From the NCBI RefSeq assembly GCF_001895925.1, contig NZ_MPPI01000010.1, forward strand, positions 1 to 64,000: a DNA stretch of 64,000 nt, read 5' to 3'. How positions within the stretch are numbered: the stretch's first letter is position 1; each line of letters begins with the position of its first letter. Shown here one piece after another: positions 18,250-27,280 of this stretch. The position numbers were made by a program, and so were the translations under genes. The notes under the pieces are model-generated. The model was not told the DNA's origin and searched no databases. It saw only the letters and a list, made by a program, of their open reading frames with translations. The DNA comes from Phormidesmis priestleyi ULC007 (lineage in GTDB: Bacteria > Cyanobacteriota > Cyanobacteriia > Leptolyngbyales > Leptolyngbyaceae).

Positions 18250-18365
18250 GCATTGAAAAACCACGAAACCACGCTTGTGGGCAAAGAGGCAAATCTTGAA
18301 CGGTATCTTTATCAACTTGTCACAAGGAACAAATCACGAATCATTCACAACGGTATGTTCTGGGT

Positions 18366-18635
18366 ATGGGTACTTCCTATGGGCTACTCGGCGGAGTGGT
18401 TCTTGGAACGATATTTAACAACCTAGCTTTGTGGATAGGAATTGGAGTAGCGATCGGGCTGCGATCGGGGCTACGATCGCCAGAAGTAGAAGATAGAAGA
18501 TTACCATTTCTATCAACAGTAGATACTTTTAGACAGGATCACCACCGCCCTGTAGAAGCTCTATCGGCGTTGCAGAATCAAGGGATGAATACGCCCCCCT
18601 GTCCCCCAATTCTGGTGATACACCTTGCTGATTAA
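18366..18635 (+). pseudogene. possible fragment of a small glycine-rich membrane protein
   Basis: The first 35 residues (LLGGVVLGTIFNNLALWIGI and on) form one glycine-rich membrane segment as in small cyanobacterial membrane proteins. The frame remains open upstream without a start, and the sequence after residue 35 becomes charged and non-conserved (HIP1-like GCGATCGGG repeats), so it looks like a broken gene. Low certainty. Confidence 0.3.
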
Positions 18636-18985
18636 GCGATCGTGCGAAACCGTTCTTGAAAGATTGCCTTGTCTCGACGCTGCGATCGCACCTGTTGTAC
18701 CAAGGCATCGATATCGGGTAAGGAAGCCCGAACCAATCCACCCGATTCAGGAAGTTCTGCTGGCGGATCAACTGCGATCTCATGCCAATCTAATTCCAGC
18801 ACGGAACAAATTTCTAGGAGAATCTGGCGATCGATGGGTTGCCCGGTGAAAAACGGCCAAATCGGTTGGCGTGTTTTTAGGTTCACCTCCCCTGCCAGAT
18901 TTGCCTGAGTCCAACCTTTCAGAGCAAACGCTCGTTTTGCCTGTTGAATCCCATTGGGTGATGCTTGAAGCGATCGCTTGACCAT
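18632..18985 (-). pseudogene. orphaned N-terminal domain of a NACHT/STAND-type protein
   Basis: 117 residues match the N-terminal DNA-binding-like domain that precedes NACHT ATPase domains in many cyanobacterial STAND proteins (KRAFALKGWTQANLAGEVNL, TRQPIWPFFTGQPIDRQIL). It then continues a few residues into the linker (DIDALVQQVRSQRRDK) and stops. No NACHT or repeat domain follows on either strand. It is either a truncated remnant or a stand-alone regulator. STAND proteins of this layout are often defence or stress proteins. Confidence 0.6.
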
Positions 18986-19452
18986 AAGGCAGAATTTCTA
19001 GTCTAAAATTTAAGAAATCAAACATCACATTTACCTCAATACAGCGAAATCAAACGCCGTTCACGTTAAACAGTACTGGGGCGATTGAAAAAGAATTTAA
19101 AGACACGAGCAATTGTTAAGGGAACTCTATAAGGGGATTACGCTTCATTGTTCACTATGAATGACTTGAGAAATCCGGCTCATAGAGTTATGCCAATTTC
19201 GGAGGCAGTTACGACTGATCGTTCAATCCGACGGGGCACGGCATGCCATGCTACGCGGCTCTATTGCATCCACGAATCAAATGGGTATGACATCGAAAAT
19301 CTGTCTTTTGATATTGAGATAAGAAACAAAGTGGGATTGTTCTAACATTAAACTTTTTGAGACAGCAGAGTGATGGGTTTGCTCGTCAAACTAAACCGTC
19401 CAGATCGCTCATTTCAGACTATAAATATCTCACCCCAACTGATCGCCGCCTT
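18986..19452. other. intergenic region upstream of the Omp85 gene
   Basis: This contains a palindromic-repeat relic GGGGCACGGCATGCCATGC near 19235, related to copies at 30193 and 38457. A 65-codon frame across it is unsupported. No other structure was recognised. Confidence 0.5.
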
Positions 19453-21663
19453 ATGCGCCTCTCGACCGTCACAGTCTGCACTCTCGCCGCGCTCTCTACG
19501 TGGGATGCCTGCCAAAACGCAAATGCTGCTGTTTTAGAAACGCCTGCGATCGAGAAAACCGCCGATGTTGTCGTTGCGACGGATGCGATCGCGCCTGCGC
19601 CCATTCCCAAAATTGTCCCGCCTGAAACGATCGTCTCTCAAGAGTTTTCAACGAAGGCACCAGTGCGGGTGGCTCAAACCAACGCTCAATATTATCAAGA
19701 CTATCAACCTACAGCCGCGACTCCAGCGATCTCTCAATCTCCACAGATAGATGCCCCGCCGATAGCAACACCTGCGGCTTCGGTCACACCTACCCCGCCG
19801 ACTTCGATTAATCAACCGACTTGGATCATTCCTCAAAATGTGACTTCCCCGATCGTCAATCCTCCCGCGACTCCGGCTCCTAAACCGATCGTCAATCCAT
19901 CTCAATCGCTGCCCTCTGATTTAGTGGTGACGGCAACTGACGTGCAAATTGTGGGTGCAGATCCTGAGCTACAGCAGATTGTTCGCAGCAACATTCGCAC
20001 TCAACCCGGCGGAGGCACGAGTCAAAGTCAACTTCAAGCAGATGTTGCGGCAATTTTGGAAACGGGTTTGTTTAGCACTGCCAGCGTTAACAGTCGCGCA
20101 AACTCCAACGGGTTGAGTGTCACCTTTCAAGTGCAGCCGATCGTGGTGCGGTCTGTGCAACTGGTCAACGCTCAAGCGCTCACGCCTGCGGTGGTTAATG
20201 ATATCTTTCGATCGCAGATTGGCACGATCGTCAGCCCTTCGGCACTCAATCAAGGTGTGCGACAAATCAATCAGTGGTATGCCCAAAATAGCTACAATTT
20301 GGCGCGAGTCGTGGCATTGCAGCCTAGTCGAGAAGGCGTGTTGACGATCGAAGTCGCTGAAGGTGTGATCGGCGATGTGCAAATCCGATTCACCGACGAG
20401 CTAGGCAAACCCGTCAACGACAAAGGCGAACCGATTCGCGGCAGAACTCAAGAGAGTTTTATTAAACAGCAGGTACAAATTAGGCCAGGACAAGTTTTTA
20501 GAGAAGATATTGCGCGACAAGATCTGCAAAAGCTCGTTCAAACTGGGCTGTTTACTAACGCCCGTGTCAGCTTAGAAGGCGACGCAAAACGGACGATCGT
20601 CGTCTACAACCTCACAGAAGGTCGCGCTCGTTCTGTCAATGCAACGGGTGGCTACAACACCGATTTGGGTCTTTATGGTGGAGTCAACTATCAAGACCGC
20701 AACGTGGCAGGAATTGGGCAACAACTCAGCACCAACGTCTTGATCGGCACGAAAGACGCTCAATTTGATGGACGGTTTATCAGCCCCTACCGCGACAGCG
20801 CACCCGACAAGCTAGGCTATAGCGTCAACGCCTTCCGCCGCAGAGGGCTGTCTCGCGTGTTTGATGACAACGTTAAATTGGAAAACGGCGATCGCGTTCG
20901 AGAAGGACGATTTGGGGGCGGCGTTGAGGTCAACCGTCCGATCGATAAAGACTGGGGTGGATCGCTGGGCTTAAACTACAACCGTGTTAGCTTGCGGGAT
21001 GCGAGTGGCAATGTGGTCAGGCGCGATCGCAATGGCAATCCGCTTTCGTTTAGCGGCACGGGCATTGATGATTTGGTGTCGCTCAATTTTGCGGCGGTTC
21101 GTGACCAGCGCGATAACCCGATCGATCCGACTAATGGCTCTCTTTTGAGTTTGAGCACTGAGCAATTTTTGCCGATCGGCAGTGGCAGCATTCTCGCTAA
21201 TCGCCTTCAGGCAAACTATACGCAATATGTGCCTGTGAATATCTTAAACACGCTGCAAACTAAAAACGAGCCAGAAACGTTCGCCTTTAATATTCAGGGA
21301 GGCACCACGATCGGAGACTTGCCTCCCTACAATGCCTATTCTCTCGGCGGCCCGAACTCTGTCAGAGGCTATGATGCGGGCGATATCGGCATTTCTCGCA
21401 CCTATGTCTTAGCTTCGGCAGAATATCGCTTTCCGATCTACAGCATTATTGGAGGCGCAGTGTTTGCCGATTTTGCTTCTGATCTAGGGTCAAGCCGATC
21501 GGTGTTAGGGCAGCCCGGAATCGAGCGTGGCAGACCCGGATCGGGGTTTGGCATTGGGGCAGGGGTGCGCCTCAAGTCACCGTTAGGAGTTATTCGCGCT
21601 GATTTTGGATTAAACGATCAGGGTGATAGCCGGGTGCAGTTTGGGTTTGGGCAAAAGTTCTAG
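19453..21663 (+). CDS. Omp85/BamA-family outer-membrane assembly protein
   Basis: Inserts beta-barrel proteins in the outer membrane. The 736 residues begin with a signal peptide (MRLSTVTVCTLAALSTWDAC, cleavage plausible after ANA). A proline-rich low-complexity segment follows (about 40-165), then POTRA domains (about 165-400) and a 16-strand barrel ending in phenylalanine (FGFGQKF), as usual for outer-membrane proteins. The barrel has the family GGPNSVRGYDAGDIG motif near 660. I prefer the ATG at 19453 because it starts at the signal peptide; a TTG at 19357 would add a charged leader. Confidence 0.9.
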   Translation: MRLSTVTVCTLAALSTWDACQNANAAVLETPAIEKTADVVVATDAIAPAPIPKIVPPETIVSQEFSTKAPVRVAQTNAQYYQDYQPTAATPAISQSPQIDAPPIATPAASVTPTPPTSINQPTWIIPQNVTSPIVNPPATPAPKPIVNPSQSLPSDLVVTATDVQIVGADPELQQIVRSNIRTQPGGGTSQSQLQADVAAILETGLFSTASVNSRANSNGLSVTFQVQPIVVRSVQLVNAQALTPAVVNDIFRSQIGTIVSPSALNQGVRQINQWYAQNSYNLARVVALQPSREGVLTIEVAEGVIGDVQIRFTDELGKPVNDKGEPIRGRTQESFIKQQVQIRPGQVFREDIARQDLQKLVQTGLFTNARVSLEGDAKRTIVVYNLTEGRARSVNATGGYNTDLGLYGGVNYQDRNVAGIGQQLSTNVLIGTKDAQFDGRFISPYRDSAPDKLGYSVNAFRRRGLSRVFDDNVKLENGDRVREGRFGGGVEVNRPIDKDWGGSLGLNYNRVSLRDASGNVVRRDRNGNPLSFSGTGIDDLVSLNFAAVRDQRDNPIDPTNGSLLSLSTEQFLPIGSGSILANRLQANYTQYVPVNILNTLQTKNEPETFAFNIQGGTTIGDLPPYNAYSLGGPNSVRGYDAGDIGISRTYVLASAEYRFPIYSIIGGAVFADFASDLGSSRSVLGQPGIERGRPGSGFGIGAGVRLKSPLGVIRADFGLNDQGDSRVQFGFGQKF

Positions 21664-21705
21664 GAGATTTTTCGTTAAAATATACCATAAGAAAAAAGGT
21701 GAGAT

Positions 21706-21906
21706 ATGTCCCAGCCTGAGTTAGACCCTGAAGCCTCGATGAAGTCGTTAATTGAGTCGGCGACATCTGTGAAAGTTAAAAAATTTTTTCAGTATGATGT
21801 AACCTCAAAAGGAACTACAGAAGGAACCTTTCAAGCCAGTGATGGGCGTAAGCTAGGGTTTGAAATCGCCGACGATCGAACCCACGTATTTGAGCTGACC
21901 GATTAG
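21706..21906 (+). CDS. small conserved-looking protein of unknown function
   Basis: 66 residues with an alternating pattern suggesting a small beta-rich fold (FFQYDVTSKGTTEGTFQASD). A clear AAGGTGAG precedes the ATG. It starts 42 bases after the Omp85 gene on the same strand and may be co-transcribed. No family was identified. Confidence 0.5.
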   Translation: MSQPELDPEASMKSLIESATSVKVKKFFQYDVTSKGTTEGTFQASDGRKLGFEIADDRTHVFELTD

Positions 21907-22042
21907 CTGGAAAAACTTGGCCTGTAGCTTTTAGCCTTCGCGTAACTTTCTGTTCCATGGGTTCTGAGTTAAAGTTTCCCAGAATTGGGGAATTCTAGGG
22001 AACACTCGGAGAATTTCTTTGCTGGAAATCTTCTTAGCTATC

Positions 22043-22498
22043 TCACTCAGCGTCAACCGATCGCGCAATATCCAAAGCTTCAATTGGCTGATTAAACAAC
22101 ACCATTGTTGTACTGGAATTAACTTCAAAGCCAATCTTTTCGTAAAATGACTGTTGATGAGTCGTCATCAAATAGACCCGCTCAACTCTGTTGACGTGAG
22201 GATGACTCAGCACCGTTTCTACTAATTTGCGTCCCAATCCTGCACCTTGATAGTCAGGGTGAATCACGACATCCCAAATAGTAGCTCGATAGATCCCGTC
22301 TGAAATCGCTCTCGCAAACCCAATTAGCCGATCGCCATCCCAAGCTGAGATGACGGGATTGCTGTGTTGAATTGCGATCGCTAACTCCTCTGATCGGCGA
22401 TCGCTTGCCCAAAATGCTGCAACCCCAAACAAGCGCTGAAGCTGCTGAAGATCGATCTGTTCTGGGCGATCGCAAAGCTGAATATGACTACAATCCAT
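22043..22498 (-). CDS. GNAT-family N-acetyltransferase
   Basis: About 151 residues with the acetyl-CoA loop DYQGAGLGRKLV and a C-terminal QQSFYEKIGF, typical of the short cyanobacterial/plastid GNAT group related to Ycf52. The substrate is unknown. The start at 22498 (MDCSHIQL) is chosen by similarity to the family length; an upstream in-frame ATG at 22573 is possible. It is divergent from the cytochrome c gene. Confidence 0.8.
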   Translation of the reverse strand: MDCSHIQLCDRPEQIDLQQLQRLFGVAAFWASDRRSEELAIAIQHSNPVISAWDGDRLIGFARAISDGIYRATIWDVVIHPDYQGAGLGRKLVETVLSHPHVNRVERVYLMTTHQQSFYEKIGFEVNSSTTMVLFNQPIEALDIARSVDAE

Positions 22499-22685
22499 TC
22501 CTACCGTTTTTACCCTTATTGAATCTACATGCTGAGGCTGCCAATTCCAATGATCGAGGCGGCTCGTTTTCATTGGCAGAATGATCACAAACCCCTCTAT
22601 CCTGAATAGAGAAACATCCAGGGAAGATATTGAGTCTAGATGGCAACGGGTTCTGTAACGTTCGTATCCAAATTGGTTGAAACCT

Positions 22686-23240
22686 ATGCTCCGTTTCCCT
22701 CGTCGCGTCAAGACTAACCCGTCTAAACCTCGAAGGCAAAAACGTTCTCCGATCGTGCTAGTCGCGCTGCTGCTGATTTGGAGTCTGTGTCTAGGATTGG
22801 GCTTGGCGCAAGCGATCGAAGCCCCTCAACCTTCAGCCGTGGTAGGAACAGTGGATGTCGTGCCCGATCGCTACAAGTTTGGACAAGAACTTTATTTAGA
22901 AAACTGCGCCACTTGTCACATTGGGGTTCCTCCGTCGGTTTTGCCCACTCAGACTTGGCGCGATCTGCTACAAGATTCTCAGCACTATGGCGTTGAGGTT
23001 AAACCTTTAATTGACCCGCCACGTCAGTTGGTGTGGAACTATTTGCAAACGTTCTCTCGACAGGTGGCAGTTGACGAAAAAGTTCCCTATCGAGTCTCTG
23101 AGTCTCAATACTTCAAAGTGTTGCACCCCAAAGTAGAGCTACCGCGCAAGCTCAATCTCGCGAGTTGTGTGACGTGCCACCCCGGAGTCAGTCAATTTAA
23201 CTTCCGCAGCCTGACCGCAGACTGGGAAAATGCGCCTTGA
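22686..23240 (+). CDS. membrane-anchored diheme c-type cytochrome
   Basis: 184 residues with a basic N-terminus, one membrane segment or uncleaved signal (IVLVALLLIWSLCLGLGLAQ near 23-42), and two heme-c motifs, CATCH (about 74-78) and CVTCH (about 159-163). It should face the lumen or periplasm as an electron carrier. The stop codon falls exactly at the right end of the adjacent TnpB element (terminal TTGA), so the natural C-terminus may have been trimmed or merely abutted. A cytochrome b gene lies on the other side of that element, pointing towards it, and the two may form one redox unit. Confidence 0.85.
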   Translation: MLRFPRRVKTNPSKPRRQKRSPIVLVALLLIWSLCLGLGLAQAIEAPQPSAVVGTVDVVPDRYKFGQELYLENCATCHIGVPPSVLPTQTWRDLLQDSQHYGVEVKPLIDPPRQLVWNYLQTFSRQVAVDEKVPYRVSESQYFKVLHPKVELPRKLNLASCVTCHPGVSQFNFRSLTADWENAP

Positions 23241-24405
23241 CATACTCCCCGGCGTGAACGCACGGGGATTCTAAGCTCAGACAGCAATTGCAGGCATAGC
23301 CTGTCTAACATCACCTAACTTAAGGGTCGATGCCCCAACCCTTTGAATATTTATCGCGGCGTTCTCATCTCGTCCGTTCACAGACTGACAAGACGGGCAA
23401 CGCCATTCTCTCACCGACAAATCCAACTCTTTCAAGACGTGCCCACAGTTTGAGCAAGTCTTAGAGGATGGATACCATCGGTCGATGAAGACAACTTGTT
23501 TACCTTTCTTTGTTGCCACCCATTCGAGAATTTTCAGAAATTCACCAAACGCGAGATCTGAAATTTTGCGTCCCCATAAACGCTGCATGCCTTTGAGGTT
23601 TAGCGTCTCAAAGCACAAAACATCGAATTGATTCGTTAAGTCGTGCGCCAACTTCCAGAACCAATCAGAGCGGTGGTTCACTACGTCCTCATGCTTGCGA
23701 ACCAAATTCAATCTTGCTCGTTCCCGATTCGATGAACCTTTCCGCTTTTTGGAATGATTGCGACTGGCTTTCTGGATGGCATTCAGCGATTGTTTGAGGA
23801 ATTGCGGCGATTCGATTTTTGTTCCATCTGAGGCGGTGAGGAACGTCTTTAAGCCAAAATCAAATCCAGCGATTCTACTCGTCTCGAATTTGGTTTCAGG
23901 CTCATCAACGCTGTCAACAACCACGACCATAAACAACTCCCCTAATGGAGTGCGTTTAATGGTCAGAGTTTTGACCGTGCCCTCAATTTCTCTAGAATTC
24001 CAGTATGGATAGACTCGATTCCCAATCTGGATGCGATCGCCGCTTAGAAACTTGTAGCCAGTTTGCTTGAGGGTGAAGGACTTATGTCGTCTCACTTTCT
24101 TGAAGTTGGGCGGTCTAACTCCTTTTTTGGGGTGTTTGAAAAACAGTTGATAGGCTTTCTCAATGCGTTGGCAGATATCCTGCACCGCTTGGGAGCCGAC
24201 TAGCTGCCAGAATTCTTTGCGCTGCCGCAGTTTGGCAATGTGAGCCTGAAGTTTCGCGCAGTTCAAGTGTTTGCCCCACATCCGGTAGTAGCGTTTGTGG
24301 AGAGCAATACAGTGGTTATAGATGACTCCAGCCGCATTAATTGAGCGCTTGAGAAATCGATTCCGCTTGTGATTGTACAACTTGAACTTCAAGGTTTTCA
24401 TGGGT
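23237..24405 (-). mobile_element. IS200/IS605-family element carrying only TnpB
   Basis: The right end, next to the cytochrome stop, is a hairpin at 23245-23267 (CCCCG...CGGGG with GCGT/ACGC inside), followed outward by GTATGTCAA. tnpB fills the rest. There is no TnpA transposase, so movement would need one in trans. The left end is taken as just upstream of tnpB and is approximate. Confidence 0.75.
23277..24401 (-). CDS. tnpB: RNA-guided nuclease TnpB
   Basis: 374 residues with the three RuvC parts: GFDFGLKTFLT (Asp) near 194, CFETLNLKGM (Glu) near 270, and NGRDENAAIN (Asp) near 345. A zinc finger (CSNCGHV...CPSC) lies between the last two. All catalytic residues are present and the frame is intact, so the nuclease could be active, guided by an omega RNA overlapping its 3' end and the right end of the element. 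Confidence 0.93.
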   Translation of the reverse strand: MKTLKFKLYNHKRNRFLKRSINAAGVIYNHCIALHKRYYRMWGKHLNCAKLQAHIAKLRQRKEFWQLVGSQAVQDICQRIEKAYQLFFKHPKKGVRPPNFKKVRRHKSFTLKQTGYKFLSGDRIQIGNRVYPYWNSREIEGTVKTLTIKRTPLGELFMVVVVDSVDEPETKFETSRIAGFDFGLKTFLTASDGTKIESPQFLKQSLNAIQKASRNHSKKRKGSSNRERARLNLVRKHEDVVNHRSDWFWKLAHDLTNQFDVLCFETLNLKGMQRLWGRKISDLAFGEFLKILEWVATKKGKQVVFIDRWYPSSKTCSNCGHVLKELDLSVREWRCPSCQSVNGRDENAAINIQRVGASTLKLGDVRQAMPAIAV

Positions 24406-24580
24406 CTATGGTAGCATTAATCGTATAGACAACGTATAGATAACAATGAAAACAGTATAAATCTTCGGGTTGAGGAGTCTAGGCACCAAAAGCTTAGAGA
24501 TGTTGCAAAGGAGCGGAAAAAGACAATGACTCAATTGATAGAAGATTGGATAGACAGACTTCCGAATCCAAACAAGGAGA

Positions 24581-24652
24581 TCTCTGTGGCTGAAGCAGCG
24601 CTCAGACCTGAAGGAGGGTTTCCCTCCGTAGGGGACTGAGTAAGAAGCCACG
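24581..24652 (+). ncRNA. omega-RNA-like structured remnant, copy A
   Basis: Nested pairing is visible: GTGGCT with AGCCAC, CTCAG with CTGAG, and a hairpin GGAGGGTTTCCCTCC, followed by TAAGAAGCC as in TnpB-associated RNAs. About 50 bases match a second copy at 59032, where CTCAG/CTGAG is replaced by CACAG/CTGTG. That compensatory change supports a real RNA stem. No tnpB accompanies it here. Confidence 0.5.
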
Positions 24653-24787
24653 CGGGAACCCGATTCTTCATCCCCGTCGTAAACGAGCAGGGCTTTAACG
24701 GTTCCCGAACCCTCCGTTCTGGTAAAAATAACGTCAGTTCGACAGAAGCGGTTCACTCCGATTGTGAATCCGGGAGAGCTACCTGAG

Positions 24788-24872
24788 CCAAGCTTTCCGG
24801 TTCAAAGTCCCTCAGAATGGGGGATTTAGGGGGCTGATGCCGCTCAGAACGAAGCGAAAAACCTCGTCGAAC
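24788..24872. repeat. MITE half copy
   Basis: It shares TTTCCGGTTCAAAGTCCC, GGGGGATTTAGGGGGC and a downstream GAAGCGAAAAA...CTCGTCGAACTGA with the fuller copy at 39632-39752. Only the right arm is present. Confidence 0.65.
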
Positions 24873-24991
24873 TGATGTTAAAAATAGAATTTTTCTGACA
24901 ATTTGGTAGATACAAAAACCAGAATGGTTACTTCAGAGTTGCGCTCTACGCTAATCGATCGTTCTATTCATGCCAAAAACTGTTTTAACGG

Positions 24992-25657
24992 CTAGAGAAT
25001 CTCGGCTGATGCCCGAACCTCTTCTTCATCTTCACTAACTGCTTTTTGAGCAAACGCGGTTAAAGCCTCTGCCTGCATTTCTCGTTCTTGAACCATCAAA
25101 CTGCCGAGATGAATCACGGCTAACCCGACAGCCGCGATCGACACAATATAGCTGTGAATCGCGTAAAGATGCTCAACGCTGACCGTGCCGATCGCGCCGC
25201 CTCCAGTAAGCGCATCTTTTAGCTGGGTTCCAATCAGAGGAATCGCCTCGATCGTGCCTAATTCGATTTTGAGTCGCCAAAAACCAAGCTGATCCCAGCC
25301 TAAAAGCATCGCAGTCCAAGCCAGCCCGATCGCCGACAAGGTGAATAAAATGCCGCTCACCCAAGCCGTTAACCAACTGGGGCGAAATCGCTCACTCAAA
25401 AACATCACGACGATTTGAATCAACGCCACCCCGATCACCCCATTACCCGACAGGTTGTGCATCGTGTGGATCAGCCAACCATAGGGAACATCAGTGTCGA
25501 TCGCTTTAAGAGAATCGTAAGCGCCGCCAGCCGCTGGCTCATAATAAAACGCTAAAAGAATGCCGCTACTTGCCGCAATCAAAGTCAACGTCAGCGTTGC
25601 CACTGCCAAGATCGTCGATAGCCGCCTAAAGATGAAGGAAAGGGAAAAATCTTTCAT
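24992..25657 (-). CDS. cytochrome b6-like N-terminal-domain protein
   Basis: 221 residues with four membrane segments arranged as in cytochrome b6. Helix 2 carries HTMHNLSG and helix 4 carries HSYIVSIAAVGLAVIH, with two His 15 residues apart. The helix-2 position 14 residues after the first conserved His, which is His in b6, is Gln here, and the heme-c(n) Cys near the N-terminus is absent. So one b-heme probably has altered or missing ligation. An acidic C-terminal tail replaces the rest. It points towards the diheme cytochrome c gene across the TnpB element. Possibly a membrane quinol or cytochrome relay distinct from b6f. Confidence 0.75.
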   Translation of the reverse strand: MKDFSLSFIFRRLSTILAVATLTLTLIAASSGILLAFYYEPAAGGAYDSLKAIDTDVPYGWLIHTMHNLSGNGVIGVALIQIVVMFLSERFRPSWLTAWVSGILFTLSAIGLAWTAMLLGWDQLGFWRLKIELGTIEAIPLIGTQLKDALTGGGAIGTVSVEHLYAIHSYIVSIAAVGLAVIHLGSLMVQEREMQAEALTAFAQKAVSEDEEEVRASAEIL

Positions 25658-25786
25658 GAGACATATACTCTTTTCTAATTAGAAATGAGTCGAAACACAT
25701 CGTTGAAGTGCAGAACCTCAACTTAACTGTAAGATATAAAACTTTACGAATCTTCTAATCCTCCCAAACGTAGAGATGGCGATCGC

Positions 25787-26488
25787 TCAAGCTAAATAAC
25801 TCATCCACTGAGGCACCACTTCTAGAGAGCCATACCAAAGCCCTCCTGACCTGGGCGAGTGTCTGACCTGTTCTAAAGTCAAATTTTCTGCCCCTGCTAA
25901 ATGAGCCGACTCGATCGGGCAAATTCCATCTCCCCAACAGTTGCCTTTGCCGCAGGTTAACTGATAGCTGCTATATGCCAACCAACTGCCAGGGCGACGT
26001 TCTCCATAAATTGCCTTGCCCGCGACGCACACATAATTCACATCTGCATAAAACGCACCGGGATAGGTGAGATTGACGAAATCAAGATTGGTGCGAGTCC
26101 AGCGCTCAAAGCTGGTGTGGGGTGTGCCCAATGTGATCAAGTGAGAAACCCAAGAACGCGCGTTCCAGGTGTAGGTGCGGTTTGCCTGAACTCCGTGTAC
26201 ATCATAGAGATGCTCGCCCAGATAAATGCGCGAGATCCAGCCGCCTGCTGAGTGCCCGATTAAGTTAATTTGCGGCGCGTTATAGTCTTGCAACACTTGC
26301 GTAACCGTTTCGTGAAGGCGTTCTAAAATCGGCAGCATCGATCGTCCGCCTAGAGTCGGCACCCAGTCTCGCTTGAGCAACGGCACGATCACAGTGGGAT
26401 AGCCCGCCTCCGTTAGCTGTTGCTGAAGACGGCGATAATCGATCGCGCCTGCAAGATATCCGGGCAAAATTACAGTCGGTAAGGGCAT
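25787..26488 (-). CDS. alpha/beta-hydrolase, lipase-like
   Basis: 233 residues with the nucleophile elbow GHSAGG near 99 and the family's LGTPH near 141, as in cyanobacterial esterase/lipase-like hydrolases. A late acid and His can be placed in the C-terminal third (CPIESAHLAGAENL). No signal peptide. The substrate is unknown. Confidence 0.82.
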   Translation of the reverse strand: MPLPTVILPGYLAGAIDYRRLQQQLTEAGYPTVIVPLLKRDWVPTLGGRSMLPILERLHETVTQVLQDYNAPQINLIGHSAGGWISRIYLGEHLYDVHGVQANRTYTWNARSWVSHLITLGTPHTSFERWTRTNLDFVNLTYPGAFYADVNYVCVAGKAIYGERRPGSWLAYSSYQLTCGKGNCWGDGICPIESAHLAGAENLTLEQVRHSPRSGGLWYGSLEVVPQWMSYLA

Positions 26489-26668
26489 CGGTAAACGCTC
26501 GAAGGACAGGATCGTTTGTAGAATTCAACGCTGGAAATAGTGGAGACAAAAAAATATTGCCACTTTTCACGCTAGGGGTATCATGAAGATTCAGAGGGTT
26601 AGTCTCTTTGAAACGTCTGGGTTAGAGGATCACCTCTGACAGGGTTGTTCTCTCAACGTTTGATCTTT

Positions 26669-27193
26669 ATGCGGTGTCCTTCTTGTCATCATCCAGATAA
26701 TCGTGTGCTTGAGTCGCGATCGGCAGAAGCGGGTCAAAGTGTGCGACGACGGCGAGAGTGTTTAAGGTGCAATCATCGGTTTACCACCTATGAGCGCATT
26801 GAGTTTGTGCCGATCGTGGTGCTTAAACGCAATGGAGAGCGAGAATCATTTGACCGCTCAAAGCTGCTGCGAGAATTGGTGCGGGCCTGCGAAAAAACCG
26901 CCATTCTAGAGCCGCGTATAGAGATTTTAGCCGAAGAAATTGAATCTGACTTGCAGCAGCGAGTCGGGCGTGAAGTCACTAGTGCCGAGATTATTGAACT
27001 GGTATTGCACCATCTGCGATCGCTCAGCGAAGTGGCTTATATTCGCTATGCCTCGATCTACTGCCAGTTTGCAGGCATTCAAGACTTTGTGGATGCGATC
27101 GATCGGCTTCACGATCGAGTTGAGCCATCCCACCCTTCAAACCAGCAATCTGATCCTGAAGCGCTGTCAGAAATAAACGCCTTTAATTGTTAG
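26669..27193 (+). CDS. nrdR: transcriptional repressor NrdR
   Basis: 174 residues: an N-terminal zinc ribbon (MRCPSC...[13 protein letters not shown]) then an ATP-cone domain ([19 protein letters not shown] near 50). NrdR represses ribonucleotide reductase genes according to ATP/dATP. The ATG at 26669 is where the conserved protein begins. Confidence 0.95.
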   Translation: MRCPSCHHPDNRVLESRSAEAGQSVRRRRECLRCNHRFTTYERIEFVPIVVLKRNGERESFDRSKLLRELVRACEKTAILEPRIEILAEEIESDLQQRVGREVTSAEIIELVLHHLRSLSEVAYIRYASIYCQFAGIQDFVDAIDRLHDRVEPSHPSNQQSDPEALSEINAFNC

Positions 27194-27280
27194 TTGGTAC
27201 GCTGTTTACACACAAGCTCAGTTGCTATTCTAGAGAAGCCGAATCTCGGCCGCGATTCTTGCTGGTGCAGTCTATCGTTT

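Larger units (their letters stand above)
24406..24991. other. gene-free region of mobile-element debris
   Basis: This holds the flank of the TnpB element, an omega-RNA-like segment (24581-24652) and half of a MITE (24788-24872). Frames of up to 116 codons here have no protein-like features. Confidence 0.6.

Noticed and set aside
19148-19345. 65-codon frame before the Omp85 gene
   Set aside because: Overlaps a palindromic repeat relic and has no recognisable features.
24406-24756. 116-codon minus-strand frame
   Set aside because: Runs through an omega-RNA-like hairpin and is explained by the RNA structure on the other strand.
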